The notes beneath the pieces are model-generated. The model searched no databases, was not told where the DNA came from, and saw nothing but the letters and a program-made list of their open reading frames with translations. From assembly GCA_050302175.1 (NCBI GenBank), contig JBNLAN010000009.1:103392-167391 (forward strand): a stretch of DNA of 64,000 nucleotides. Direction: 5' to 3'. Positions 26,258-33,674 of this stretch are shown here, in pieces. This stretch comes from JBNLAN01 sp050302175 (GTDB lineage Bacteria > Pseudomonadota > Zetaproteobacteria > Mariprofundales > Mariprofundaceae). A program made the position numbers and the translations under genes. Within the stretch, counting starts at the first letter, position 1, and the number at the start of each line of letters is the position of its first letter.

Positions 26258-27166
26258 GTGGTTGTGTCCGCAATTATTCCTACACTCAACCGTGTGGATG
26301 ATTTGGTGAAGGCAGTTGCATCTGTTGCTGCTCAAACTCGCATCCCCGATGAGCTCGTTATTATTGATCAGAGTGATAACGAATATTCGAAAGAGAAGAT
26401 TCAGCATCTTGTATCAGGCAATCCTTTAGAGGGCCGGTTGTGTTACATTCACGACCCATCAGTTCGTGGGCTCGTCCAGGCAAAAAAAAGAGCGGTCGAA
26501 GAGAGCAGTGGGGATATCCTTATGTTTCTCGAGGATGACGTTGTCCTGGAAAGTGATTATATCGAACAGCTGGAAAAGGGGTTCGTAGAAAATCCCGATA
26601 TGATGGGGGCGTGTGGTGTGGTTAGCGACGTGCCGCAACCGGGATTGGCCTATCGGTTGTTTTTCCACCTTTTCCATCGCGGTATTTTTTATGATCCCCG
26701 CGTCGGTATTCACGGCAAGGAACGGTTTCGTGGACAGGGACTCGTGCCAAGTCATTATCTGAGTGGTGGCCTCTCCGCCTATCGGCGAGAAGTGTTCGAG
26801 CATATTCCGTTCGATACCCGGAACGGTTTTTTTGCACTGGAGGATATCGATTTCTCGACAAGGGCGGCCAGACGATACGGATACGATCATTTTTTTATCA
26901 ATACCCATGCAGTGCTCGATCATCGGATGTCACCCGTGAACCGGGCGAAGCTATTGCCCAAGTACGAGCGGAAATTCCGCGAGTACATCAGTTTCTACAA
27001 AAAGAATCGCAAATCGTTTTTTGATCTTTTCCGCCTGATATGGTTGATGATCGGCCTGTCTATCGAGAGCATGATGGCTGCCATAGCCTATCGCAATATG
27101 GATCCGATTGTCGGTTCCTGGCAGGGAGTGGTTCGCGGTATCGCGCAACAAATGGAAGAGGCTTAA
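26258..27166 (+). CDS. Family 2 glycosyltransferase
   Basis: A 302-residue GT-A-fold family 2 glycosyltransferase. The opening VSAIIPTLNRVDDLVKAVASV and IPDELVIIDQSD is canonical; the metal-binding acidic motif is in LMFLEDDVVLESDY, and the acceptor-side ED motif is in FALEDIDFSTRAARRYG. The C-terminus has hydrophobic segments (LIWLMIGLSIESMMAAIAY) that could anchor it to the membrane. The start is a GTG eight bases after the previous stop. It would add one sugar to the lipid-linked repeat unit. Confidence 0.8.
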   Translation: MVVSAIIPTLNRVDDLVKAVASVAAQTRIPDELVIIDQSDNEYSKEKIQHLVSGNPLEGRLCYIHDPSVRGLVQAKKRAVEESSGDILMFLEDDVVLESDYIEQLEKGFVENPDMMGACGVVSDVPQPGLAYRLFFHLFHRGIFYDPRVGIHGKERFRGQGLVPSHYLSGGLSAYRREVFEHIPFDTRNGFFALEDIDFSTRAARRYGYDHFFINTHAVLDHRMSPVNRAKLLPKYERKFREYISFYKKNRKSFFDLFRLIWLMIGLSIESMMAAIAYRNMDPIVGSWQGVVRGIAQQMEEA

Positions 27167-27169
27167 CGC

Positions 27170-27802
27170 TTGTTGAACGCATCATGGCGAAGATGTCTTT
27201 TGGTATCTTTGGGCGCCTTGTCCGTGCCGGCTGTGATTGGTCTGGTTGCCGTCATTTTTGCTGCCAGTTGGCTGCATGTTGAAAACCCGCCTGTGAACGC
27301 GGATGCTGCTTTTGTGCTGGCCGGTGATCCGTCCCGGGCATTTTATGCAGCCGATATTTTCGGGCAGGGCTATGTCCGGCATATCTATGTGAGCAAGGCA
27401 GTGCGTTTGAATACCTTCAGATTGCTGGATGAGCTGGGTGTCCCTTTCCCGAGACAGGAGGATATCTATCGTCAGGTGTTGGTGAAGAAAGGCGTCCCGG
27501 CAGACGCTATATCACTGGTGGGTAATGCGTCGATTAGTACGGTTGATGAGTCACTTGTGGCGAAAGAGGAACTTTCCGGCAAAGTGCGCAGCTTGCTGGT
27601 GATTACGTCACCATATCATGTTCGCAGGGCTGAAATGGTTTTTCGCGATAATCTCCCCGGAATGAATGTTGTGGTGATATCCACGCCGTACGAGGAGTTT
27701 CCCGACGTATGGTGGCAGGATCAGAATGCCGCCAGGAACGTGTTGCTCGAACTGACCAAGATTGTTTTTTATCAATTAGGCGGGAGATTCCATTCTCGCT
27801 AG
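27170..27802 (+). CDS. YdcF/SanA-type DUF218 envelope protein
   Basis: A 210-residue protein with an N-terminal membrane anchor (about residues 8-32) and a periplasmic DUF218-like domain: ADAAFVLAGDPSRAFYAADIF, IYVSKAVR, STVDESLVAKEEL, LLVITSPYHVRRAEMVFR. The STxDE and SxxHxxRA motifs are characteristic. This family is linked to envelope integrity and polysaccharide export in many bacteria, with unclear biochemistry. The start is a TTG four bases after the glycosyltransferase stop. Position suggests a glycan-associated role. Confidence 0.7.
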   Translation: MLNASWRRCLLVSLGALSVPAVIGLVAVIFAASWLHVENPPVNADAAFVLAGDPSRAFYAADIFGQGYVRHIYVSKAVRLNTFRLLDELGVPFPRQEDIYRQVLVKKGVPADAISLVGNASISTVDESLVAKEELSGKVRSLLVITSPYHVRRAEMVFRDNLPGMNVVVISTPYEEFPDVWWQDQNAARNVLLELTKIVFYQLGGRFHSR

Positions 27803-27821
27803 CTGGCGATAGGATCAGCAA

Positions 27822-28760
27822 ATGATCGTCGCGATTACCGGAGGAACCGGATTCATTGGCTCGGTACTGGCGGATTACCACCTGAAGCGGGGTGATAGTG
27901 TCAGGGTGCTGACGCGCCGTCCGCCTGTTGAAGAAGACACCGCTCCCAACTTCTCTTTTTTCTCCGGTGATATCGCGGCCGGCCAGGGGCTTGATGACTT
28001 TGTCGGTGGTGCTGATGTTCTTTATCACTGTGCCGGAGAAATCCATGACGATAAGAGGATGCACGCGCTCCATGTCACCGGTACCGGGCACTTGCTGAAG
28101 GCGGCATCAGGAAAGGTCGGGCGCTGGGTGCAGCTGAGCAGCGTGGGTGTCTATGGTCCAATGAGGTCCGGCATAGTAACCGAATCAGATCCGATCAGGC
28201 CGGTCGGCAGATACGAGGAGACGAAAGCGGAAGCTGATCTGCTCCTGATTGAGCAGGCTGAGGCTCTTAATATACCTTACACTGTTATTCGGCCTTCCAA
28301 CGTATTTGGCAAGGGCATGCCAAACCAGTCGCTGTTCCAGCTATTTTCGATGATCGGTCGTGGAATGTTCTGTTATATCGGTAGGCCGGGAGCGTTTGCC
28401 AACTATGTACATGTGAAAAATGTCGTGAAGGCGCTTACGATGTCTGCTGTGGATGGTCGTGCCATTGGCGGCGTGTTCAACGTGTCCGATCAGACCACGA
28501 TAGAGGATTTCGTTGCTGCAATTGCCGAAGGGCTGGGTCGGTCCGCGCCTGTCCTGAGATTACCCGAATTGCCGCTCCGTATACTTGCCAGGGTGGGCGG
28601 CATGATTCCTGGATTCCCACTTACCGAACCCAGAATCGATGCGCTGACTTCACGGGTGACCTACTCTAACGAGCGGATAGAGACTGTGCTGGGATATTGT
28701 GGCGATATCCCAGTGGCAGAGGGGATTCTGCAGCTGGCGAGGGAATGGCATGATCGCTAG
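27822..28760 (+). CDS. NAD-dependent sugar epimerase/dehydratase (extended SDR)
   Basis: A 312-residue extended short-chain dehydrogenase. The nucleotide loop GGTGFIGS is at residues 7-14, the catalytic serine is in VQLSSVGVYGP and the YxxxK pair is in RYEETKAEADLL. The C-terminal half has VIRPSNVFGKGM. This is the layout of UDP-sugar 4-epimerases and related 4-reductases found just before a PglC-type transferase in O-antigen clusters. It could make the UDP-GalNAc- or deoxy-sugar-type donor for the repeat unit. The start is the ATG after a 19-base gap. Confidence 0.8.
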   Translation: MIVAITGGTGFIGSVLADYHLKRGDSVRVLTRRPPVEEDTAPNFSFFSGDIAAGQGLDDFVGGADVLYHCAGEIHDDKRMHALHVTGTGHLLKAASGKVGRWVQLSSVGVYGPMRSGIVTESDPIRPVGRYEETKAEADLLLIEQAEALNIPYTVIRPSNVFGKGMPNQSLFQLFSMIGRGMFCYIGRPGAFANYVHVKNVVKALTMSAVDGRAIGGVFNVSDQTTIEDFVAAIAEGLGRSAPVLRLPELPLRILARVGGMIPGFPLTEPRIDALTSRVTYSNERIETVLGYCGDIPVAEGILQLAREWHDR

Positions 28761-28784
28761 TTGCTGTACGGAGGAACGCATCAG

Positions 28785-29933
28785 GTGAAGCAGGTATGTT
28801 TTGTTGCTGCCTCGGACATGACGATCAAGGCGTTTATGCTGGGGCATATCCGCAGCCTGAGCCGGTATTATCGAGTCAGCGTGGCAGTGAATGCAGTCGA
28901 TGATACACTGGCGGATATTCTCGAACAGAACGAAATTCGTGCCGAAGTATATAAAATACCGCTGGTTCGCCAGATATCGCCAATCCGGGATATTCAGGCT
29001 CTATTTGCGCTTTTTCGGCTCTTTCGGCGGTGCCGATTCGATGTGGTTCATTCGATCTCGCCGAAGGCAGGATTGCTGTGTGCAATGGCCGGATGGATGG
29101 CTCGCATCCCCCATCGGGTCCACATTTATACCGGGCAGGTATGGGCGACAAAGAAGGGGCTGCAACGCTGGCTACTGAAGATGCTGGACCGGCTTACCGG
29201 CACTTTAGCAACGAATATTCTTGTCGATAGCCCTTCTCAGCGGTCGTTTCTGCTGAGTGAAAACGTAATTCGGGAAGAGCGATCGATATCGTTGGCCGAT
29301 GGTTCTGTGGGAGGAGTAGATACTGACCGTTTCGGTCCCGACGAGATGGCTAGAGAAAAAGTAAGAGAAGAGCTGGGAATAGGGGGGGGAGGAACTGTTT
29401 TCCTTTTTCTGGGTCGCTTGAACAGGGATAAAGGCGTGACGGATTTGGCACTGGCCTTCTCAAAAATCGCGGGCGCTTATCCCGATATATGGTTGCTGAT
29501 TGTGGGGCCTGATGAGAAAGGTATGCTTGAAATGATAAAAAACATCTGTGAAGGCTTCCGGGATAGAATCCGATATGTGCCGTATACGGATACGCCGGAG
29601 TCATATATGGCTGCAGCAGATGTGTTCTGCCTTCCAAGCTACCGGGAAGGATTCGGCAATGTGATTATTGAGGCTGCATCGGTTGGAGTTCCTTCTATCG
29701 GATCTGACATATATGGAATCAGGGATGCGATTAAGGCAGGGGAAACCGGCCTGTTACACACAGCAGGTGATGCCAATGAAATTGCAGAAAAGATGAAACT
29801 TCTTATCGAGAATGATGACTTGAGAAGAGAGATGGGTATGAGGGCCAGAAAACGGGCAATGGATAGCTTTTCAAATGACAGGTTGGAAAATTCTCTGGTG
29901 GAGTTTTATGGTGATATGATGAGGGAGAAGTAG
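28785..29933 (+). CDS. Family 4 glycosyltransferase
   Basis: A 382-residue GT-B glycosyltransferase of family 4. The N-terminal domain holds DVVHSISPKAGLLCAMAGW, and the C-terminal domain has FLFLGRLNRDKGV and the E-x7-E motif in YREGFGNVIIEAASVGVPSIGSD. The start is a GTG 10 bases after GGAGG; a TTG eight codons earlier is weaker. It contains a G8 run at 29392-29399. Similar enzymes commonly add the second sugar onto PglC-type products. Sugar specificity is not readable from the sequence. Confidence 0.85.
   Translation: MKQVCFVAASDMTIKAFMLGHIRSLSRYYRVSVAVNAVDDTLADILEQNEIRAEVYKIPLVRQISPIRDIQALFALFRLFRRCRFDVVHSISPKAGLLCAMAGWMARIPHRVHIYTGQVWATKKGLQRWLLKMLDRLTGTLATNILVDSPSQRSFLLSENVIREERSISLADGSVGGVDTDRFGPDEMAREKVREELGIGGGGTVFLFLGRLNRDKGVTDLALAFSKIAGAYPDIWLLIVGPDEKGMLEMIKNICEGFRDRIRYVPYTDTPESYMAAADVFCLPSYREGFGNVIIEAASVGVPSIGSDIYGIRDAIKAGETGLLHTAGDANEIAEKMKLLIENDDLRREMGMRARKRAMDSFSNDRLENSLVEFYGDMMREK
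29392..29399 (+). repeat. G8 homopolymer in the family 4 glycosyltransferase gene
   Basis: Eight G within codons Ile-Gly-Gly-Gly, at the junction of the two GT-B domains. A one-base slip would remove the whole donor-binding domain. Confidence 0.6.
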
Positions 29934-30526
29934 TGAAGCGTGTTTTTGACATTGTCGTATCGCTACTTCTGCTTGTTTTGTTGTCGCCACTGCTACTTCT
30001 GCTTGTTTTGCTGATAAGAGTTACTATGGGAAGTGGTGTCTTGTTCAAACAGATGAGGCCGGGCCAATATGGTAAAGCATTCTTTATCTACAAATTTCGT
30101 ACCATGACTGATGCGCGTGACAGCTCGGGCGAGTTGTTGCCTGATGCTGAGCGGTTGACTGCGCTCGGACTTTTTTTGCGCAGGTACAGCCTTGATGAGC
30201 TACCGCAACTGTATAATGTGCTCAAAGGAGACCTTAGTTTGGTGGGGCCAAGAGCACTATTGATGGAGTATCTACCTCTCTACAGTACTGAGCAGGCAAG
30301 GCGGCATGAGGTCCGGCCAGGAATCACCGGGTGGGCTCAGGTGAACGGCCGCAATGCCATTGGTTGGGAAGAGCGCTTCCGCCTCGATGTCTGGTATGTT
30401 GATCATCGTTCATTCTGGCTGGATATGAAAATCCTGTGGATGACAGTATTGAAAGTGTTACGCTCTGAGGGTATCAGTGCCGCAGGGCAGGTAACGATGG
30501 AGAAGTTCAAGGGGTCCGGTAAGTGA
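29933..30526 (+). CDS. pglC: PglC-type phosphoglycosyl transferase
   Basis: A 197-residue monotopic phosphoglycosyl transferase that moves a sugar-1-phosphate from UDP to undecaprenyl phosphate, starting repeat-unit synthesis on the inner membrane. One membrane segment (about residues 8-28) is followed by FKQMRPGQYGKAFFIYKFRTM, YSLDELPQLYNVLKGDLSLVGPRALL and RHEVRPGITGWAQVNGRNAI. The DE pair in SLDELPQ is the catalytic dyad of the family. Length fits the short PglC form, not the long WbaP form. It starts on the preceding stop codon (TAGTG) and overlaps the acetyltransferase gene that follows. Confidence 0.9.
   Translation: MKRVFDIVVSLLLLVLLSPLLLLLVLLIRVTMGSGVLFKQMRPGQYGKAFFIYKFRTMTDARDSSGELLPDAERLTALGLFLRRYSLDELPQLYNVLKGDLSLVGPRALLMEYLPLYSTEQARRHEVRPGITGWAQVNGRNAIGWEERFRLDVWYVDHRSFWLDMKILWMTVLKVLRSEGISAAGQVTMEKFKGSGK
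29962..30010 (+). repeat. Two 19-bp direct repeats inside the PglC membrane helix
   Basis: GCTACTTCTGCTTGTTTTG occurs at 29962-29980 and again, identical, at 29992-30010. The 30-base offset is ten codons, so the duplication is in-frame and builds the Leu-rich helix twice (LLLLVLL and LLLLLVLL). Confidence 0.8.
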
Positions 30527-31155
30527 AACGCTCTTTATTGATCATAGGTGCCGGTGGTCATGGCAAGGTCGTGGCCGAAACCGCTGTCGCTTCCTGCTGG
30601 GATCATATTGCATTTCTCGATGATCGTGCCGCAGAGCTGTCGGGCGCATTGGCCTGGCCGGTGCTGGGCACCGTGGCCGAGGCGCGTGGGAAGCGCGATT
30701 CGTACGATTATGCGACCGTGGCTGTCGGAAATGCCGCAGTGCGGTTGCGCTTACTCAACGAACTGACCGCTCTCGGTTATCGCTTGCCGGCGATTGTGCA
30801 TCCGGCAGCGTGCGTCAGCCCCTCGGTGCAACTTGGTGATGGCAGCGTGGTATTTGCCATGGCCGCAATCAATGCCGATACCCGGATCGGTCGCGGTGCG
30901 ATTATCAATACCGGTGCCACGGTCGATCACGATTGCGAACTGGAAGATGGCGTGCACGTTTGCCCCGGCGCGCATCTGGCCGGTGAGGTAAAGGTGGGGC
31001 AGGGGAGCTGGATCGGTATCGGCAGCAGTATCATTCAGCAATTGCGTATCGGAGCAGGGGTGACGGTTGGTGCCGGTGCCGCGGTGATTCATGATATCGA
31101 CGACAACCTTAAGGTTGCGGGCGTTCCGGCAAAGGTCATCAACACACATGGCTGA
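30523..31155 (+). CDS. pglD: PglD-type UDP-4-amino-sugar N-acetyltransferase
   Basis: A 210-residue acetyltransferase. The N-terminal Rossmann-like domain starts LLIIGAGGHGKVVAETA; hexapeptide repeats run from about residue 95 to 190. The catalytic-type His is in NTGATVDHDCELEDGVHV, and the ending VAGVPAKVI is typical. PglD acetylates the 4-amino group of UDP-4-amino-trideoxyhexose to give UDP-diacetylbacillosamine. Its neighbours match the pathway: PglC before it, a PglE-like aminotransferase after it, and a PglF-like dehydratase two genes on. It begins with GTG overlapping the end of pglC. Confidence 0.85.
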   Translation: MKRSLLIIGAGGHGKVVAETAVASCWDHIAFLDDRAAELSGALAWPVLGTVAEARGKRDSYDYATVAVGNAAVRLRLLNELTALGYRLPAIVHPAACVSPSVQLGDGSVVFAMAAINADTRIGRGAIINTGATVDHDCELEDGVHVCPGAHLAGEVKVGQGSWIGIGSSIIQQLRIGAGVTVGAGAAVIHDIDDNLKVAGVPAKVINTHG

Positions 31156-32371
31156 TCAGTACGAAACAAAGCTGGCGATCGCTGGCGGCGAGCCCGTCGC
31201 CACTTCAACATTGCCCGGCTGGCCTCATTTTGCATCGGATGAGGTTGATGCGGTTACTGCCGTGCTCACTTCCGGCAAGGTCAATTACTGGACCGGCGAC
31301 GAAGGACGTGCTTTCGAACAGGAGTTTTCCGACTACATCGGCGTGCCTCATGCCATCGCCGTGGCCAATGGCACGCTGGCTCTGGAGCTGGCACTGCATA
31401 CCCTGGGGATCGGTCCGGGTGACGAGGTGCTGGTGCCGAGCCGAACTTTTATTGCCACTGCCAGTAGTGTTGCACGTGTCGGTGCCACCCCGGTTGTTGT
31501 CGATATCGAGGCGGATAGCCAGGGCATGTCGGTGGCAGCCATGCAACAGGCATTGACGCCGAAAACCCGGGCTGCCATTCCGGTGCATCTGGGGGGGTGG
31601 CCGTGCGATATGGATGCGATTATGGGGTTTGCCGAAGAGCACGGTTTGAAGGTGATCGAGGATTGTGCCCAGTCGCTGGGTGCCGAATACCGGAGTCGGC
31701 AGACCGGTTCGTTTGGCCACATGGCGGCTTTCTCTTTCTGTCAGGATAAGATCATGACGACCGGCGGCGAAGGCGGTATGTTGGTGACACGCGACGAGGA
31801 ACTGTGGCGAAAGGCTTGGGCCTACAAGGATCATGGTAAGGATTACGATCTGGTTTATCGCGCCAAGCATCCCCCCGGCCATCGTTGGCTGCATACGAAT
31901 TTTGGCAGTAATTTTCGCATGACGGAGATGCAGGCTGCTATTGGCCGGTGTCAGTTGTCCAAATTGCCGGCCTGGATCGACCGGCGAGAAAGGAATGGCC
32001 GATTGTTGATGGAATCGCTGGCCAACATCGGTGGTTTGCACATACCTGCGGTTCCGGCAGATATCCGGCATGCGTTCTACCGCTTGTATGTATACCTCAA
32101 TCCAGAAAAGTTGCGCGATGGCTGGACTCAGGATCGGATCATCGAGGCGATCAATTGCGAAGGGATCCCGTGTATGCACGGCAGCTGTAGCGAAATCTAC
32201 CGGGAAAAGGCTTTTGAACATCTCAGGCCATCCCCTGAACGGTTACCTGTGGCGCGCCGGTCGGGTGAAACCAGTATTGCGCTTCTTGTGCATCCGACTA
32301 TGGGGGATGCTGAAATTGAATTGACTGCAACTGCTGTTAGGAAAGTGATGCATGCTGCCACAGCTCGGTGA
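31148..32371 (+). CDS. pglE: PglE-type UDP-keto-sugar aminotransferase
   Basis: A 407-residue DegT/DnrJ aminotransferase. The blocks WTGDEGRAFEQEFSDYIG, AVANGTLALELAL, VLVPSRTFIATAS, VIEDCAQSLGAEY and the lysine in SFCQDKIMTTGGEGG are all in place; HTNFGSNFRMTEMQAAIG is the conserved active-site strand. PglE aminates UDP-4-keto-6-deoxy-GlcNAc. The start is the ATG inside the end of the acetyltransferase gene; an earlier in-frame start would deepen the overlap. A G7 run occurs at 31591-31597. Confidence 0.85.
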   Translation: MADQYETKLAIAGGEPVATSTLPGWPHFASDEVDAVTAVLTSGKVNYWTGDEGRAFEQEFSDYIGVPHAIAVANGTLALELALHTLGIGPGDEVLVPSRTFIATASSVARVGATPVVVDIEADSQGMSVAAMQQALTPKTRAAIPVHLGGWPCDMDAIMGFAEEHGLKVIEDCAQSLGAEYRSRQTGSFGHMAAFSFCQDKIMTTGGEGGMLVTRDEELWRKAWAYKDHGKDYDLVYRAKHPPGHRWLHTNFGSNFRMTEMQAAIGRCQLSKLPAWIDRRERNGRLLMESLANIGGLHIPAVPADIRHAFYRLYVYLNPEKLRDGWTQDRIIEAINCEGIPCMHGSCSEIYREKAFEHLRPSPERLPVARRSGETSIALLVHPTMGDAEIELTATAVRKVMHAATAR

Positions 32372-33626
32372 ACTTCCGCGACATAAGCAACTAACGTCCG
32401 GCCTGCTGTCGCTGGCAGCATTACTTTTCCCGTTTTCTGTAGCAGGCTGTAATATCTGTCTTGCCTTGGCGTTGCTTGTAAGTGTTAGCAGTGGACAGTG
32501 GTGGCAGGGTGCTAAATTGATGTTTTCACATGCCCGCCTACTTTCGCTGGCAGTTATTGCATACTTATTGCTATTTCCACTTGGGTTACTGTGGAGTTCC
32601 GATCCTGGCTGGGGGCTGGAGATTTTTAGCCATCAATGGTTCTGGTTACTTCTGCCAGTCATGGTTTCCAGCCTGTTTGATGCAGTATCCCGGAGGCTGT
32701 TCACAGTAGCGCTCTCTGCGGGACTTGCAGCACATCTTATTTTCGTTGTTTTTCAAGCTCTAGGGTGGTCCGTAATCACGGATTTTGCTGGTTCCAATGC
32801 CGATGATGCCACGGGTTATATTGGGCATATCGGGTTTGGTGTGGTGTATGGTGTTTGGGCTGGCTGGTTGTGGTTTGCTGCCGCAGAGGGAACGCAGGTA
32901 TGGAAGCACATAGGTCGCCTCCTTGCCATACTGGCCTTAGTGATGATTTTACTGGCTAAGGGCCGTAGCGGTTATCTTGTGGCATTGGTAACCGTGCTTG
33001 CAGCCATTGGTATGGAATCGGCCAGGTACTTTGGCTTGTGGCGAGCGACTACATTCATGGCATTGGCCGGCCTGCTGCTATCGATACTACTGGTCGTGGG
33101 GCCGACAGGCGAGCGCGTTATGACTATGGTTCATGATGTGCAAAACATTCGACAGGGCGAAGCGGCTAACGTCGATGTGCGCTGGGCTATGTGGCAAGGA
33201 GCCATCGAAGTGTGGCGGGCGCATCCGTGGTTGGGAGTAGGCACGGGTGGTTTCCATAACGCTATGTTGGAAGTGCAGGCGAACCATCCTGACGGGAGTT
33301 TTGGAGACCCTTTGGAGGGGGTAACTCCTGTACATCCTCATAATCAATATCTTCTTAACCTGACTCGGTGGGGGCCAATAGGTATACTGGTATTGCTTGT
33401 CATGTTCTATAACTGGGCATTATCTGGCATAAGACTATTACGTGATGGCGATAACAGTGGTTACTGGTTGTTATTTTCCGTGTTGGCTGTTGCAGTGCAC
33501 GGGCTAACCTCCCCTTCTCTGGAGGATCATTTTACCGCTATTTTCGCGATGTTTGCTATGGGTTCAGGTCTTTCGGTATTGTTGTCAAATAACAAAGTTA
33601 TGGGGATGAACAGCGACCCGGACTAA
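32352..33626 (+). CDS. O-antigen ligase (WaaL)-like membrane protein
   Basis: A 424-residue polytopic membrane protein with about eleven hydrophobic segments. The large periplasmic loop carries AMWQGAIEVWRAHPWLGVGTGGFHNAM and VHPHNQYLLNLTRWGPIG, which match the conserved loop of O-antigen ligases, including HNQYL. It should transfer finished glycan from undecaprenyl pyrophosphate to lipid A core or protein. The start overlaps the aminotransferase by 20 bases. It is the second ligase/polymerase-type protein in the window; the one at 24.8 kb may then be the polymerase. Confidence 0.8.
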   Translation: MLPQLGELPRHKQLTSGLLSLAALLFPFSVAGCNICLALALLVSVSSGQWWQGAKLMFSHARLLSLAVIAYLLLFPLGLLWSSDPGWGLEIFSHQWFWLLLPVMVSSLFDAVSRRLFTVALSAGLAAHLIFVVFQALGWSVITDFAGSNADDATGYIGHIGFGVVYGVWAGWLWFAAAEGTQVWKHIGRLLAILALVMILLAKGRSGYLVALVTVLAAIGMESARYFGLWRATTFMALAGLLLSILLVVGPTGERVMTMVHDVQNIRQGEAANVDVRWAMWQGAIEVWRAHPWLGVGTGGFHNAMLEVQANHPDGSFGDPLEGVTPVHPHNQYLLNLTRWGPIGILVLLVMFYNWALSGIRLLRDGDNSGYWLLFSVLAVAVHGLTSPSLEDHFTAIFAMFAMGSGLSVLLSNNKVMGMNSDPD

Positions 33627-33674
33627 TGTAGGTTCTCTTCCTGTTACAGTTTCACTGCTTGTTCTGGAGTCATC

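Noticed and set aside
31205..32221. Long minus-strand frame of 338 codons over the PglE gene
   Set aside because: Shadow of a strong coding gene; no family signature and His/Arg-rich composition typical of antisense frames.
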